DNA from: Gerris lacustris
Lineage: Eukaryota > Arthropoda > Insecta > Hemiptera > Gerridae
NCBI GenBank assembly: GCA_951217055.1
Contig: OX578282.1
Coordinates: 16,307,877 to 16,371,876 of the forward strand
Length of the DNA stretch: 64,000 nt
Direction of reading: 5' to 3'
How positions within the stretch are numbered: position 1 is the first letter of the stretch; each line of letters starts with the position of its first letter. This document shows positions 34,481 to 45,732 of the stretch, piece by piece. The position numbers and the translations under genes are program-made. Under the pieces are notes generated by a model. That model worked only from the letters and a program-made list of their open reading frames with translations, made no database searches and was not told the DNA's origin.

Positions 34481-35058
34481 TTGCCCCCCTCGCTACCCAA
34501 TAAGGACAGGTCCTAATAGTAAGGTAAAAATACATAAATATACAACTCTGTGGTCCAATGATATTTCCGGGAGTTAATAGTTTGCTGGGAAGTACTTGAC
34601 GGGATTTTTTAACCATGTGGTGTATTTCATATTTTTTTAACTTTGGATGTGTCCTGAAACTGAACAAATCATTGATTTTGTTGACTGATTGGTATCGATC
34701 ACTCAAATTTCCGATCACACTGTCAATTAAAACATAAACAACTTCAACTTTGAAGCGATTTTCTGGGTTCTCTGTGGATTTTTCTTGAAACCCATCGGGA
34801 TAAGCTTAGTAATTCTTCGCTTCTCAGACTCGGTGCCAGGAAATTCTCTCGCAAACTTAATTACCACACCTAGTTTACAACTTTAATATTAATTAATAAT
34901 ATTTTTAATTATTATTAATATTATTATTTAATATTTCAATCATAAATATTGCGTAATAGTGCATTCAAGGCTCAAGACAGCCGGGCCCTTTAGGGGAGGT
35001 CCGGGCCCCCCGGCATCATCCGTACCTGCCGCCCCCTCTCGACGGGCCTGCTGCTGCA

Positions 35059-35150
35059 AAGTTTCATGTTTTTTTTTTTATCTCTTTTCATTCAAAAGTT
35101 ATTGGAAACGTAAAGAGTGACAGACACATGATTGTAACTATAAGGGTTTT
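35059..35150 (-). repeat. Repeat J, fragment
   Basis: ATCTCTTTTCATTCAAAAGT, TATTGGAAAC and GAGTGACAGACAC match the reverse complement of about 63880-63960; the part upstream of the hAT element (33340-33362) continues the match. The element therefore interrupted J. Confidence 0.6.
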
Positions 35151-35609
35151 TTTTTTTGGTATTACCAACGAAACCCTTAAAACTAAACAAGCATTAAAAT
35201 AGTTGAAGAAGTCAACGCTCTGTAGCAGAGTCATGTTAATTAACTCCTTGAAATTAGTATCACATGGAAGGATATTGCACAATATTATCTACAGAAGATA
35301 CGAATTTTTCAGATTTGTTTGAAATATTTTTGAATACTCAATAATATTGCACAACCTTTCAATCTAAATCACTTAAATTCAATAAATAATTGCTCTGACT
35401 TAAATATTGACTGTTTAAAGACCGTTTTAGGTATCCATCCAGTATGGCTATATATTATAAAACACTACGCTATTTTCCGATTTATCTACTCCATTACTAA
35501 CTACATTTTTTAAAAATAAATATTTATATAAGTGAGTTTCGATTTATTTGAGTACTCCTTTCATAATGGATGATTCAATTCGCGAATGCGCAGGACACAA
35601 TTCGAAACC

Positions 35610-35765
35610 CTAACTGCTTCAGCAACTACTCTAGCCCTAACGGCTTCAGCAACTACTCTAGCCCTAACTGCTTCAGTAACTACTCTAGCCCCAACTGCTT
35701 CAGCAACTACTCTAGCCCTAACTGCTTCAGTAACTACTCTAGCCCTAACTGCTTCAGTATCTTCT
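35610..35765. repeat. 27-bp minisatellite, about 5.7 units
   Basis: Unit CTAACTGCTTCAGCAACTACT plus CTAGCC with few substitutions. Frames on both strands stay open (period divisible by three), giving threonine/alanine- or serine/asparagine-rich repeats that I do not accept as proteins. Confidence 0.94.
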
Positions 35766-36310
35766 GCAAGATGCGAATACATTTGTAATTAAAGAAATTA
35801 AGCCAGAAGAAATTCCGTGGAAGATTGAAATTTGTCGTTCCATTGATGGCAGTAGTCTTTCATTCTTTGATTTTGGTCGAAGTATACTTTCTAGAAGGTT
35901 ATCGTAATCAAAGATCAGAAACCACTCTTGCGGTTGCAGTACATGCGAGTACATCTATAATTAAAGAAATGATGCCATAAAGAATTCTGCAGAAGATTGA
36001 AATTTGTCGTTCCATTTGTCGTTTTGGAAGGCAGCAGTCTTTCATTCTTAGATTTTGGTCGAAGCAAACGATCTAGAAGTTGATCGTAATCAAAGATCTG
36101 ATCAGACACTACTCTTGCAGTTGCAGTACATGCGAGTGCATCCATAATTAAAAAAAATATGCCATAAAGAATTCTGCAGAAGATTGAAATTTGTCGTTCC
36201 AATGATGGCAGCAGTTTTTCATTCTTTGATTTTGGTTGAGGTATACGATCTAAACGATTATTGTAATCAAAGTTGTAATCAAAGATCTGATAAAATTTCA
36301 AACGCATTAT
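35766..36310. repeat. Tandem triplication, 172-186-bp units
   Basis: Three units start near ATGCGAATACATTTGTAATT (35771), ATGCGAGTACATCTATAATT (35943) and ATGCGAGTGCATCCATAATT (36129). Each contains AAGATTGAAATTTGTCGTTCC, GATTTTGGTCGAAG and ATCGTAATCAAAGATC. It directly abuts the 27-bp array. Confidence 0.92.
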
Positions 36311-36559
36311 TGACAAGGCATTTTAAGAGCTTTTACTAAAATAAAATAAAATAAAAATCAGACTTTTAAGGTATTATACCAAGAAATATTGAAGGTTATA
36401 ATTTAGCATTTTTGTGATCAAAGACTGCAGGAGCTTAAAAAATATATCGAATATTTATTTTTTTGCTTTCTCCGTGCTTTTAAACGCGTTATCCGAAAGA
36501 ATATAAAACTGAAACTTTTTTTTCAACAACTGTTAGCGCATAAGACGATGTCAGATATT

Positions 36560-37000
36560 TAAAAGAAAGTCAAGAGGGAGTGAAGGACGGAGAGAACGGG
36601 AGAGAATGAGATGGAAGAGGGCTTTGGAAAGGCGAAAAGCCGAGAAGATGTAGCCGAGGAAGGAGGCTGTTTTGTAGAGTCAAGTGGGTAGGAAGTAAAA
36701 AAGAGTGGAGCAAGGACAGAGTAGTTCTAATGACACCGCTCGTTCCCTTCAAACAATGCCACCGAGCTTGAGGAGGGTAGGGTTTTTGAAAGCTCTCGAG
36801 AAGGTAGCACCTTGTTCTAAAGGGTCTTGACTTGAATAGAGGACTCGTCCACTTGGAACCGAGATTCTATAGGGCTATGCCACCCTCCATCACTTATTCC
36901 TCCTTCCACACTCCTTATTAGAGGCTGGTTTAACACTTTTGGACACCGTGATGTGAGAGGTGTAACCTCCCCCCTCTCGTAATATACAACGCGTCATCAT
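36560..37000. other. Purine-to-pyrimidine island 3
   Basis: Plus strand purine-rich from 36565 to about 36730 (GAGGGAG, GGAGAG, GAGGAAGGAGG), then pyrimidine-rich around 36885-36975 (CCACCCTCC, CCTCCTTCC). No convincing exon signals. Confidence 0.4.
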
Positions 37001-37079
37001 TAATACTTCACACTGTATCCAGGCCACTTCACCTCGTTTTTCGGGTCAACGACACGGTTATAAACTTTTCACGAAAAGA

Positions 37080-37340
37080 TATATTCATGTCGATAATACT
37101 GAAGGCGTGGGGTTTCAAAGAGAACAAGGACCAGGGCCAAAATTAACTGAGGGCCTGTGAGGAAGAGCCGAAATACTTAAACCGAAAGTATACAGCAAAG
37201 CCCTTTTAAAGTATAGTCTAATATAATGGCTTCCGAATTTCTATGGCCCTTGTCAAAATTAATAATTTTCGCACCTTTAAAATTTAAATTTACCCTTCAT
37301 ATCACTGCTTCTCACCTAACCTATTCCCTTTGTAAAAGAG
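37080..37340. other. Purine-to-pyrimidine island 4
   Basis: The same order on a smaller scale: AAGGACCAGGG and GAGGAAGAGCCG words followed by CACCTTT, TTACCCTTC and CACCTAACC words. Confidence 0.35.
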
Positions 37341-37888
37341 AAGATGACGATGTTGCAAGGTATCACACCATCTCAGGCTTTATATACTTTTCTATTGAAA
37401 GGTGTAATAACTAAGGTACGCTATTATATCCTCTTGTTACGTACATGGTTAAAACAAAAGCATACAAAAGCAGTACCTTTACTACCATGTTTTTTTTGTC
37501 ATCATCACTAATCTCTCTTTAAGCTCAAGTTACTTCGGAAAAACTCAAAATCCTAGTTGAACCTTAGTTACAATTTAGGTATCAGTTATTTTAGAACATA
37601 AATTTCAATATTTACATTATCATCGTGATAAAAATGAATCTACTTGCAGATTGTCTACATGCTTTTATCGATTTAGATATATTTCAAACAAACAATCCGC
37701 AAGTTATTTTATTTGCTTTGACATGATCCATATGTACGAATTTCATTTTGACGTGTTAAAATTTATGATTTTTTATTTTAGTACCTGGTATGGCTGATAA
37801 AATTGTTAAAATGTTCAAGAATGAGATGATTATATCAGGCCTTTTTTTTTACGTAAAAACAAATTGTATTTTTAAGAGATAAACATTA

Positions 37889-38319
37889 GGTTTGTTCCAA
37901 CCCCGCTATTTGTACCGTCCTTTGTATCGTCCCGCGGATCGTTCGGGAATCGTTTAGGACAGGTTTTATACGCATGCGCTAACATTGTACTGTAATAAAA
38001 TCATGTCAGGTTGGAACGAGTTTAGGACTATTATTCGCACTGTATTAAAAACATTAAGGAAACCTAACAGTTAGGAAACCTTCCTGTTGATATTCGTAAT
38101 TATTGACATAACTGCGCATGTCATACAAACCAGTACATGGTATTGTCAGAGGATCGTTGGGACCGTACAGTGAACGGTTCGCAAACGATCCCTGCCAGGG
38201 TTGGAACAGTTTCGTGTACGGTACGAAACACTGTCCCAAGTCAGCTTGGAACGGCTTTTATCTACTGCGCATGCCGGTGACGATCCCGCGGACGGTACAA
38301 TGCTCGGTTGGAACAAACC
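37889..38319. mobile_element. MITE family with GGTTTGTTCCAACC ends, copy a
   Basis: TIRs GGTTTGTTCCAACC and GGTTGGAACAAACC flanked by TA on both sides (37887-37888, 38320-38321), fitting a Tc1/mariner-type target. The interior has many short inverted words (GATCGTTCGGGAATCG, CCGCGGA, GGAACG). Several 60-83 codon frames on both strands overlap it and are chance. Two further copies: 41440-41574 and 62811-63127. Confidence 0.85.
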
Positions 38320-38428
38320 TATTGAATGACTGCGAAACAGGAAAAGTAAACAAAGAAATAAATTTCTGACTCGTGACAACCAGGATTGTTTACACTTGTG
38401 TCCTAGACAGGGGTGAAAAAAAAAACAG

Positions 38429-38640
38429 CCTCGGTGGCTGTGTGAGATGCGCGATTGCTCCGAATGCGATAGTTCCCGGGTTCAAATCTAGTAAACTGAC
38501 AAATTAATTTATAAATTTATTTCTTTGAATTAAGAAATTCAAAATATTTTGAATGGTGTAAAGGATTTAGTTACAATATTAACCGGCAAATTCCTGTGGA
38601 GCGCTAGTAGTCTAACACAGGTAGATAAAGAGGGGAGTTG
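38429..38640 (+). mobile_element. Possible tRNA-headed SINE, family 3
   Basis: CAGCCTCGGTGGCTGTGTGAG (A-box-like) and CCCGGGTTCAAATC (B-box-like) at about 38476-38489 are spaced as in a tRNA. The body is AT-rich and has no second copy in the window. Confidence 0.5.
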
Positions 38641-39556
38641 GAAATCTTTCCGTTTAAGGATTCAATGATCGCTGGTCCTAGGTATCGGTTTAATTTTTCT
38701 GCATCTGTACTTCTTTACTTGTACTATTTTTTCTTCTCTTACCGTCCCCTACACGGGGCCATATCAATGGCACGGTTTAGATTCGGTGTTGGCGAGATCC
38801 GTTGTACAAAGATTTGTCCTTTTATAGGTTTAAGATCAGCTGTCTAGTTTGTTGTCATTTATATGAAGTAAATAAATTCGGAACTATTTTTTTTTTTCAC
38901 TAACATATACATAACAATTACAATTATATTATCAACACTATGATTACACATATGATTCAACAGGAAATTTAAAAACGTAGTATATAAAAAGTTCTTTTTA
39001 TCTTGTAATTATTATATTTATTATAAATTTGGATTAATGTTTTTTTTTTCTCTAGAATTAATAAATTGATAATTGAATGCTCTATTGTCCTCATTCACAC
39101 TGTTTTTTTTTAAACGTAAAAAGCAATAGACAATATAATAAATATGTTTGAATGAGTGGATGTTTCTCACCCCTGCTACTACTTTGAATGGGGGAATGAA
39201 TGTAGTAAAAAAGCAAAGCTAAATTATTACTTGAATGAGATTATCTTTGAATGCTATGCTCATTGTTATGCAAAACCCGCCGTACACATAAGTTATTCAG
39301 CTTAGTATAAAGCCACGGTATTAGTATGAATCTCTAGCTTGATGTTCTATAGTCTAAGTTAATATAAATTTAGGTGCATTTTGCTTTCAAATTTAAAAGC
39401 TATAAAGTAAAGAAAGGGAGGGGGGGTTGTATCTAAATAGTGTATAATACAGATGAACAGATAAATAAGGGTAAATAAATATTGTATACAAATAAGGAAC
39501 ATCCAACGATCTATTAATTAATAACTTTTTTTTTTATTTTAAATTATACATTCATT

Positions 39557-39626
39557 TTGTTTCCGAGCTTACCGAAGCTCTGTGATCGTTCCGAAGAACG
39601 AACAATTTTTAGGTCTCCGATTTGAA
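39557..39626 (+). repeat. Repeat R, copy 7, 5' end
   Basis: TTTCCGAGCTTACCGAAG, GATCGTTCCGAAGAACGAA and TCTCCGATTTGAAA; the copy resumes at 40547 with AAAATTCCAAGACAGAAATC. Confidence 0.85.
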
Positions 39627-39889
39627 ATAAAAAATATGTGTGAGACTCTCACGCATTAGAAGTGAAACTTAAGTTCTAGAATGCATTGCTCTCTTTCATT
39701 TTTTGACGAATTCATAATTTCAGGATTAAGAAATGGTTATGGGAAATTTAATTGAAAAAAAATATTGCTACGCTAAGGCAACCACATTTTTCCAATAAAA
39801 ATAAAACTTCGTTACACGATGTCACTATATGAAAAAATAATTAAAGCAATGTTTATATCTGTGTATATATTGTCATTTGTCATTTATAC

Positions 39890-39992
39890 TAGTGGTTCTT
39901 AACCTTTTGGTAACCACGGCCCCCTTAAAATCTCCAAATATAATATACAGATAGTACCCTAAATACCTTTCGAGGCCCCCCGCTTAAGAACT
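39890..39992. mobile_element. Small hAT-like MITE
   Basis: TAGTGGTTCTTAACC at the left and GCTTAAGAACTG at the right resemble widely distributed hAT ends (CAGTGGTTCTTAACC type), with GGCCCCC-type words inside. No 8-bp duplication is visible. Confidence 0.55.
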
Positions 39993-40279
39993 GACGCCGA
40001 CGCACCTCGAAATGATTTGTTATTGCTACGCTAAGGCAACCACATTTATTCCAACAAAAATAAATATTTGTTTTGATTTGCGGTCTTTAAATAGATATAA
40101 TAACTTATTTAAATTAATTTAATTAGTTATTACTTTTTTCTTGAAAGTATACAATTAAGCCCGTTGCCATGAACCCAAAAAATAATCTTATTATAATAAA
40201 TAGTCTAATTACATATAATCCATCTAATATTAAATATTACGCTTATATACCAATTTTGTGTACCTTCTAAGTGGCAATG

Positions 40280-40345
40280 TAATTGGGGCAATGGATAGCA
40301 TGTTTGCTTCATGATCCGGAAATCAGTGGTTCGCATCTCACCTGA
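40280..40345 (+). other. tRNA-like sequence, probably SINE-derived
   Basis: GGCAATGGATAGCATG and GTGGTTCGCATCTCACC are spaced like A and B boxes. A proper acceptor stem does not form by eye, so this is a tRNA-derived remnant at best. Confidence 0.35.
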
Positions 40346-40546
40346 GTGAAAGATTTTTTACAGATAAATCTTTCACCAGGATTAGTCTCGAAACACAAAT
40401 TCCGTTTCATTACTTCCGTCACACAAATTTCATTACAATTAATCTGTAAAAATGTTGGAATCTTGGACGAGTCTCGAATCGTAAACTTCGTTACACGATG
40501 GTCCCTATTTGAAAAAATTCACTCTACCGCCGCCAAAGAAGTTTCA

Positions 40547-41073
40547 CTTCAAAATTCCAAGACAGAAATCCGTTTCAGACATCAGGGAACATTTTTGGTT
40601 CCGTGTCTGTCTGTCGGTCTGTTGTTCAATTTTTGCGAACCAACATAATATCTTAAAAACTACACGTCTATTTTAATGAAATTTGGGTGGTTGGTCATGA
40701 GTAGCCAATTGTTGGTCCCGTATAAGTTTCAACCTTCTGAGCTCATTTGTTTCTCTTCCACATGCGCACAAACATAAATTAATTTACACATATAGCATCT
40801 AAAGTACTTATCTGATTTGTATGAAACTTTTATAGTTTATCGAAAGTTACTCGCAGATAGCCTCAGATTACTTTGAACCGTCTGCACTCTTTAACTTTTG
40901 CTAAATTGATACTTTAATTCAATTAAAAAAATCAAAATAATTTTGACACATTAAAAAAACGTGGTAAACAATTAAACAAATTAGACAATATAATGGCTTG
41001 TAAAAGCATAAAATCAATAAAGTACGTGATAGAATGCGAGGAAGCTAAGTGCCACACCAATTGGCAGTCTATT
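40547..41073 (+). repeat. Repeat R, copy 7, remainder
   Basis: From AAAATTCCAAGACAGAAATC through GTGTCTGTCTGTCGGTCTG to GTGCCACACCAATTGGCAGTCTA; one of the best 3' ends. Confidence 0.9.
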
Positions 41074-41439
41074 TTTTATCGATATGCTTATAATTTGTAA
41101 ATATGTATTATCAAAGATTCAGGCAATCAAAGAGATATTGATATTGTTACTAACACTGTTGTATTTTAGTTTATCATTAATAAATTACAACCTTTATTAG
41201 TGTCTCTGAAAGAGAATAAATACACTCTATTTAGAACCGAAATTGAAATACGAACAGAAATCAGATTTCGATTACTAGACACTATAGAAGGACAATATAT
41301 CACATCGTTTTTAAAGTTCAAAAATATTCTAAACTGTCATTGCGCGTCAATTCTTCAAAATGCAAGTCTTCTTTAAAATAAGATGTAACTCTAAAAAGGA
41401 ATCAATTAAAATATATAGGTATATAAAAATAAGATAAAA

Positions 41440-41574
41440 GGTTTGTTCCAACCACACTTCAAACTAGTTCCAAACTATACGACGCATGCGCATTTGTGAA
41501 AAACGATCATGTGTGGTCCGATGCGCATGCGTCGGACAGTTTCAAACCAGTTTGAAGTGTGGTTGGAACAAACC
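41440..41574. mobile_element. GGTTTGTTCCAACC MITE, copy b, hairpin form
   Basis: Only 135 bp and almost wholly palindromic: the arms carry ACACTTCAAACTAGTT and AACCAGTTTGAAGTGT, and inside TACGACGCATGCGC faces GCGCATGCGTCGGA. It shares only the tips with copies a and c. Downstream TA is present, upstream the base pair is AA. Confidence 0.85.
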
Positions 41575-42519
41575 TAAAGTGTTAAATTCAAATTAAAGAA
41601 AAAAAACAACAAATATATTATATATTTTGGTCAAATAATGGCAACACTGGACAGCTAGAGTCAGCTGTTCTATTTTTTTGTCTATTTTTTTGAGTCAGCT
41701 GTTCTATTTGTTTCGACCCGCAGCCATCTTTGAATTTCCTTCGTTTTCTAAAAGTTCTGAAAAAAAAGAAAATTCTTTTAAGAATGTCAAAACTCAAATA
41801 TATTATGCTTTAGTTTTAGAATCTTTATAGGTTCAACCTTGATTTATTTGTATAATATTTAATTTGTATTGAATCAATTGAAGTATAACTAATTACTAAT
41901 ATTGTAAAACGTTTTCAATATTGGAAAACAACTTAATTTTTAATTTGCTTTTTTAACTCAAAAATAATTACATCTTTTTTAATACTGATACAAATTATTA
42001 ATATAAGGAAACTTGTTTTAATTTAATTATTTAAAGAAATATATATATATACAACATGATTCTTCACTTTTTCATAATATTGATAAGGAGGAAAAAAAAA
42101 AGTATGTTTAAGATTGTATAAAAAGAAAATAAATCCTATTATAAATTTCCGATAAAAAAATAATTTGTTAAGAAGATGTTTCTTTTTTTCTGCCCCAAGT
42201 GAGTTACATTATAAAACATTCTTGGAATGGAATTAAAACCTCCTTGTTATGAAGAGGGTTTTAATAAGTCGGATATCAAGTAAACAGAATTTTTCACCCA
42301 CTACCGAAGGGTTGGAGGTACCTTTATTTGCTATTCAGAATAGCCTTATAGCTTTGTTAACACAAATAAATCAATGCTGGATCATTTTCCTGGAAATATA
42401 AATTCATTTTAAATCAAATTCAGCATAAAATGAAGTAATATTACATTATTTTGCAATTCTATAATAACAAAATTTTAAAAATGTTAGGTTATGTTACTTT
42501 AGTTGTTTGTCTATAGAGG

Positions 42520-42705
42520 TCATCTTAAAAGGAATAAAAAATTGTCTCTTCACATGAAATTAATTATTGATATATATGTTAGATATTGGAGCGTCTATGG
42601 AGTTCATAAGGCTGAAAGCAGCTTTCAGCCTATCATCAGTGCCGATAGAGGAAGAAGAAGAACTGCTTTGTTAAACCAGTGTGGATTTACGTGGAGAGAA
42701 AATGT
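42520..42705. repeat. Penelope-like unit, rearranged fragment
   Basis: GGAGCGTCTATGGAGTTCAT, AAAAATTGTCTCT and GTGGATTTACGTGGAGAG also occur in the retroposed unit at 46632-46896, but here the CACTGATGAT/GGCTGAAAGC block is inverted (minus strand, 42616-42646). The stem between the CTGATGA and GAAA elements is reduced to six bases, so any ribozyme would be dead. Confidence 0.55.
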
Positions 42706-42957
42706 TTGTTATTCCCTTGCTATTTATGTTTATTCGCACAAGATAAAGAAATTTTAAAATTTGTTGTTGTAAAATTGAGCCCCGCACGGGGCTCATGCTA
42801 GTTATTAGCGGTTATGTGTCCTATTATCATTTATAGGCTTAGCAATCAAATAAATTATTCAAATAATAAACGTAGTCAAACCCAATCAGACTGGGAAGTC
42901 ATTGAACAATCATCAACCATTAGTGGATTAATTTAATTACCAGCATCATCTCTCAAT

Positions 42958-43296
42958 ACTGCTGTTGCACCAGTAAATATTTAATAACTCTAATTCTAGG
43001 ACTAATTCTAATGAAATAATAAATACTTGATTTAAAGAGCATTAGTGTGAGGTTTAAGCACCCCAATCAGAAATTAAATCGGTCAACAAAAATTAAAAAA
43101 AAAAAAAAAAATAGCTTTATTTAAGGTAGAACCGATGAAGGTACGACAAAAAGTCATAGGACCAAAGTTGTAGATCTTTTAAAATCAGTTAGCGCTGGTG
43201 CAATCTGCTTTTTGATATGACCTACCGTTTAGCCGCAATAAGCCTCCAAAATAATTTAAAATTTTGTCTGACATCTTCAATTTTTAAGGGGGAAAA
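42958..43296 (+). repeat. Repeat E, copy b, first part
   Basis: Collinear with 29300-30240, including TTTAAAGAGCATTA and GGTACGACAAAAAGTCATAG. Interrupted by repeat F from 43297 and resumed at 43532. Confidence 0.8.
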
Positions 43297-43531
43297 ATAG
43301 TATATTATGTTACTAGGCTGTGAAGTGAGTTTTTTCTTTACCGCGGCAATTATCTTTTTCTGGCCAAGGTAAAGAAAATACACTTCACAGTCGTGTAGCA
43401 TATGCTATTTTTTTCGAGGTAGCAGACAATGAAAATAACATAAAATATTAATCAATATAATTATAACAAATGTTAGTACTTACTCAAGATTTTGAGAAAA
43501 AGAAACCTTAAAGAGGTTACACTATAAAAAA
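43297..43531 (+). repeat. Repeat F, copy c (half)
   Basis: ATAGTATATTATGTTACTAGG to AGAGGTTACACTATAAAAAA. The inner TTTACTGTC arms of the hairpin are lost, leaving CTGTGAAGTG and CACTTCACAG. It has only the left half of F. Confidence 0.85.
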
Positions 43532-43640
43532 ATGTTTAACTTTTCGGATTTTATTCGTCGGTTTGGGCCAATTTCCGACCAAACGCAATAAACGGCGAGT
43601 CTCTTGATGGTCTGGAAGTACCCAAACATTTTGTTCATAT
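43532..43640 (+). repeat. Repeat E, copy b, last part
   Basis: CGGCGAGTCTC, TGGTCTGGAAGT and CCCAAACATTTTG align with the end of copy a. Confidence 0.65.
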
Positions 43641-43944
43641 CCCTGTTCATAATTTTTATAAGAATAAAACCTAGTCAATTAAGTGTTTATGATAAGGCTT
43701 GTAGATGACCTAAGAGAAGGTTTAAATATAGGCAGGATGTATTGAAAAAGATAGTTTTATTATCCCTTTTGACCCATTTAGAACCACAATTAATCAATTA
43801 AAATAAAAAAGGATTACTGTATAGTCAGCTTTATATTAAATTTGTCTAATTTAATTCATAGTGGCTAAACACACTCACTACTTTAAAGATGTTATTTTCA
43901 TAGCTTTTTAAAGAAGATATTTTTTTTAAAAACCCTATTGACGT

Positions 43945-44349
43945 GTTTAAAAGGCACTTCTTTAGATTGTTACTCCCCCTATAAAAAAAAACAGAGGGTA
44001 CAAACAATCAAAAGAAGGTTTACGGAAGGCTGATCTTTAAACTGCTACTTCCCTCAAAAAATAGAAGTGTGATATTCCTTTGTCCCAAAGTACTAATTAG
44101 TTATTTATAGAGCACTTCTTTAGATTGTTACTCCCCTTATAAAAACAGAGGGGAGTAACAATCTAAAGAAGGTGTACGAAATGTTCTTCTTTAAATTGTT
44201 ACTCCCCTTATAAAATCAGAAGTGTGATATTCCTTCGTCTCAAAGTACATTGGACTAAACATCCCTTTGTCTTAATAGTTATTTATTCAAAGTCATTTAT
44301 ATTCTAAAAATCATAGGGGAGTAACAATCTAAAGAAGTACCTTTTAAAC
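43945..44349. mobile_element. MITE family M, copy a
   Basis: Terminal inverted repeats of about 34 bp: GTTTAAAAGG, then ACTTCTTTAGATTGTTAC and TCCCC. The TIR core TTTAGATTGTTACTCCCC is repeated internally in both orientations (about 44118, 44153, 44187), so several palindromes are nested. Copies b and c share this layout. No coding sequence. Confidence 0.88.
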
Positions 44350-44568
44350 AATGATAATTCAATTCAATGTTCATCAGCGTTAAAAGAAAAATTGAAAGAA
44401 TTTTCTGTTTGTTCAACTTACTAAAACATAGGATAACTTTTTCCATGACTTTTAGATTGTTAAAAATGAATATTCACGGGTTTCGGCGGGTTTATATGAA
44501 TTTATTAGGCACGCCGATTAAATCCTTTAAAATGTTAAATAAGCTGGTGGACTCGCTTTGAAAAAAAA

Positions 44569-45317
44569 TAGGCTGCCAATTGGTGTGGCACATAGCTTCC
44601 TCGCATCCAATCACTTACTTTATTGATTTTATGCTTTTACAAGCCATTATTGTAGACTATAATGGACAACATAACAGACAATAATGGTATTGTGCTGTTG
44701 TAATACCATATCGTACCGTAATATGGTAAAGACAATAAAAAATGTAGACAATAATGGACATCATAATAAAAATAATAGACAATAATTAGAATTTGTTTGT
44801 GTCCCCGTCAGAATTGTTTTAATTGTTTATATGCATTTAAGTGCCAATTTAGGAAAAGTTATAGTACGCAGACGATTAGAATTAATGTGGGGCTATCTGT
44901 GGGTCACTTTAGATAAACTATAAAAGTTTCATAAAAATCAGATGAGCACTTTTGAAGCTATAGCTGTAAATAAATGTATGTTAGTGCGCATGCGGAAGAG
45001 AAACAAATGAGCTCAGATGATTAAAACTTTTATGGGACCAACAATGAGGTAAATGTAACCTACCACTCAAATTTCATTAAAATCGGACGTGTAGTTATGA
45101 TATGATGGTTCGCAAAAATTGAGTGACAGACCGACAGACAGACACGGAACTAAAAATGTTCCCTGATGTCTGAAACGGATTTTTCTCTTGGAATAACTTC
45201 AATGCCACAGAATTTTTCAGTCTTCAAAAGGCCACCATCAGGAGACATAAAATATTTTCTTTCTTCAGAACGATCACATAGCTTCATTTACCTTCTGTAA
45301 GCTCGGAAGCAAAATTT
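44569..45317 (-). repeat. Repeat R, copy 8 (expanded)
   Basis: Starts GCTGCCAATTGGTGTGGCAC and ends GTAAGCTCGGAAGCAAAA. Longer than other copies because of an expanded ACAATAATGG/AGACAATAA region (44650-44790) and an extra segment of about 70 bp near 45196-45262. Confidence 0.88.
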
Positions 45318-45732
45318 TGTGTACTGAAAGCACTTATTTGGCCACATTTATTTTATCTTTACGTTTTATTTTGTACTATAATTAGTAGCCAGATGAATGT
45401 TTATAAAATGTTCATTGTGTAATTTTTGATTTTGTTTACTCTTGTATTTTACGGGAGAAAAAATATATCTTTAGCTAAGTTGATTTTTTGTTTGTCCCTC
45501 ATTTAATTTCTAGATTGTTTATAAGTACAGCATTTAGAGAGTAAATGTAGCAAAATAGCGTAAGCCTTTTTTTTTTATCAAGAAACTAACATTGCATTTT
45601 TTTTTTCATAGCGAAAAAAGAAATGAGGTCAGGTCTAGATTAGTAGGCTATAAGTTAATGGGTTTAATATTACATAATAAATAGTTACTAATCTAAAAGA
45701 ACACGAACAGGGTTAGTTGGTTATCAGTTAAA

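Larger units (their letters stand above)
33371..35050. mobile_element. hAT-type element, about 1.68 kb, with nested repeats
   Basis: TIRs CAGGCCCGTCGAGAG at 33371-33385 and CTCTCGACGGGCCTG at 35036-35050. Perfect 8-bp duplication CTGCTGCA at 33363-33370 and 35051-35058. CAGG-starting TIRs with an 8-bp target fit hAT. Subterminal GGGCCC words are frequent at both ends. The interior is largely an R copy (33538-34053) and a D copy (34120-34480), so these were either captured or inserted later. No transposase remnant was recognised; a 110-codon minus frame at 34386-34718 has no domain that I know. Confidence 0.88.
39627..40546. mobile_element. 920-bp insert splitting repeat R copy 7
   Basis: R is collinear on both sides, so this segment was inserted. 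Near its ends lie a 12-bp inverted pair, GAAGTGAAACTT (39659-39670) and AAGTTTCACTTC (40539-40550). Inside are direct repeats TTGCTACGCTAAGGCAACC (39765, 40023) and ACTTCGTTACACGATG (39806, 40485). It also holds a small hAT-like piece and a tRNA-like stretch. Class unknown. Confidence 0.65.

Noticed and set aside
35561..35792. Frames encoding alanine/valine- or serine/asparagine-rich repeats
   Set aside because: Translation of a 27-bp minisatellite in three frames; no start context or conservation.
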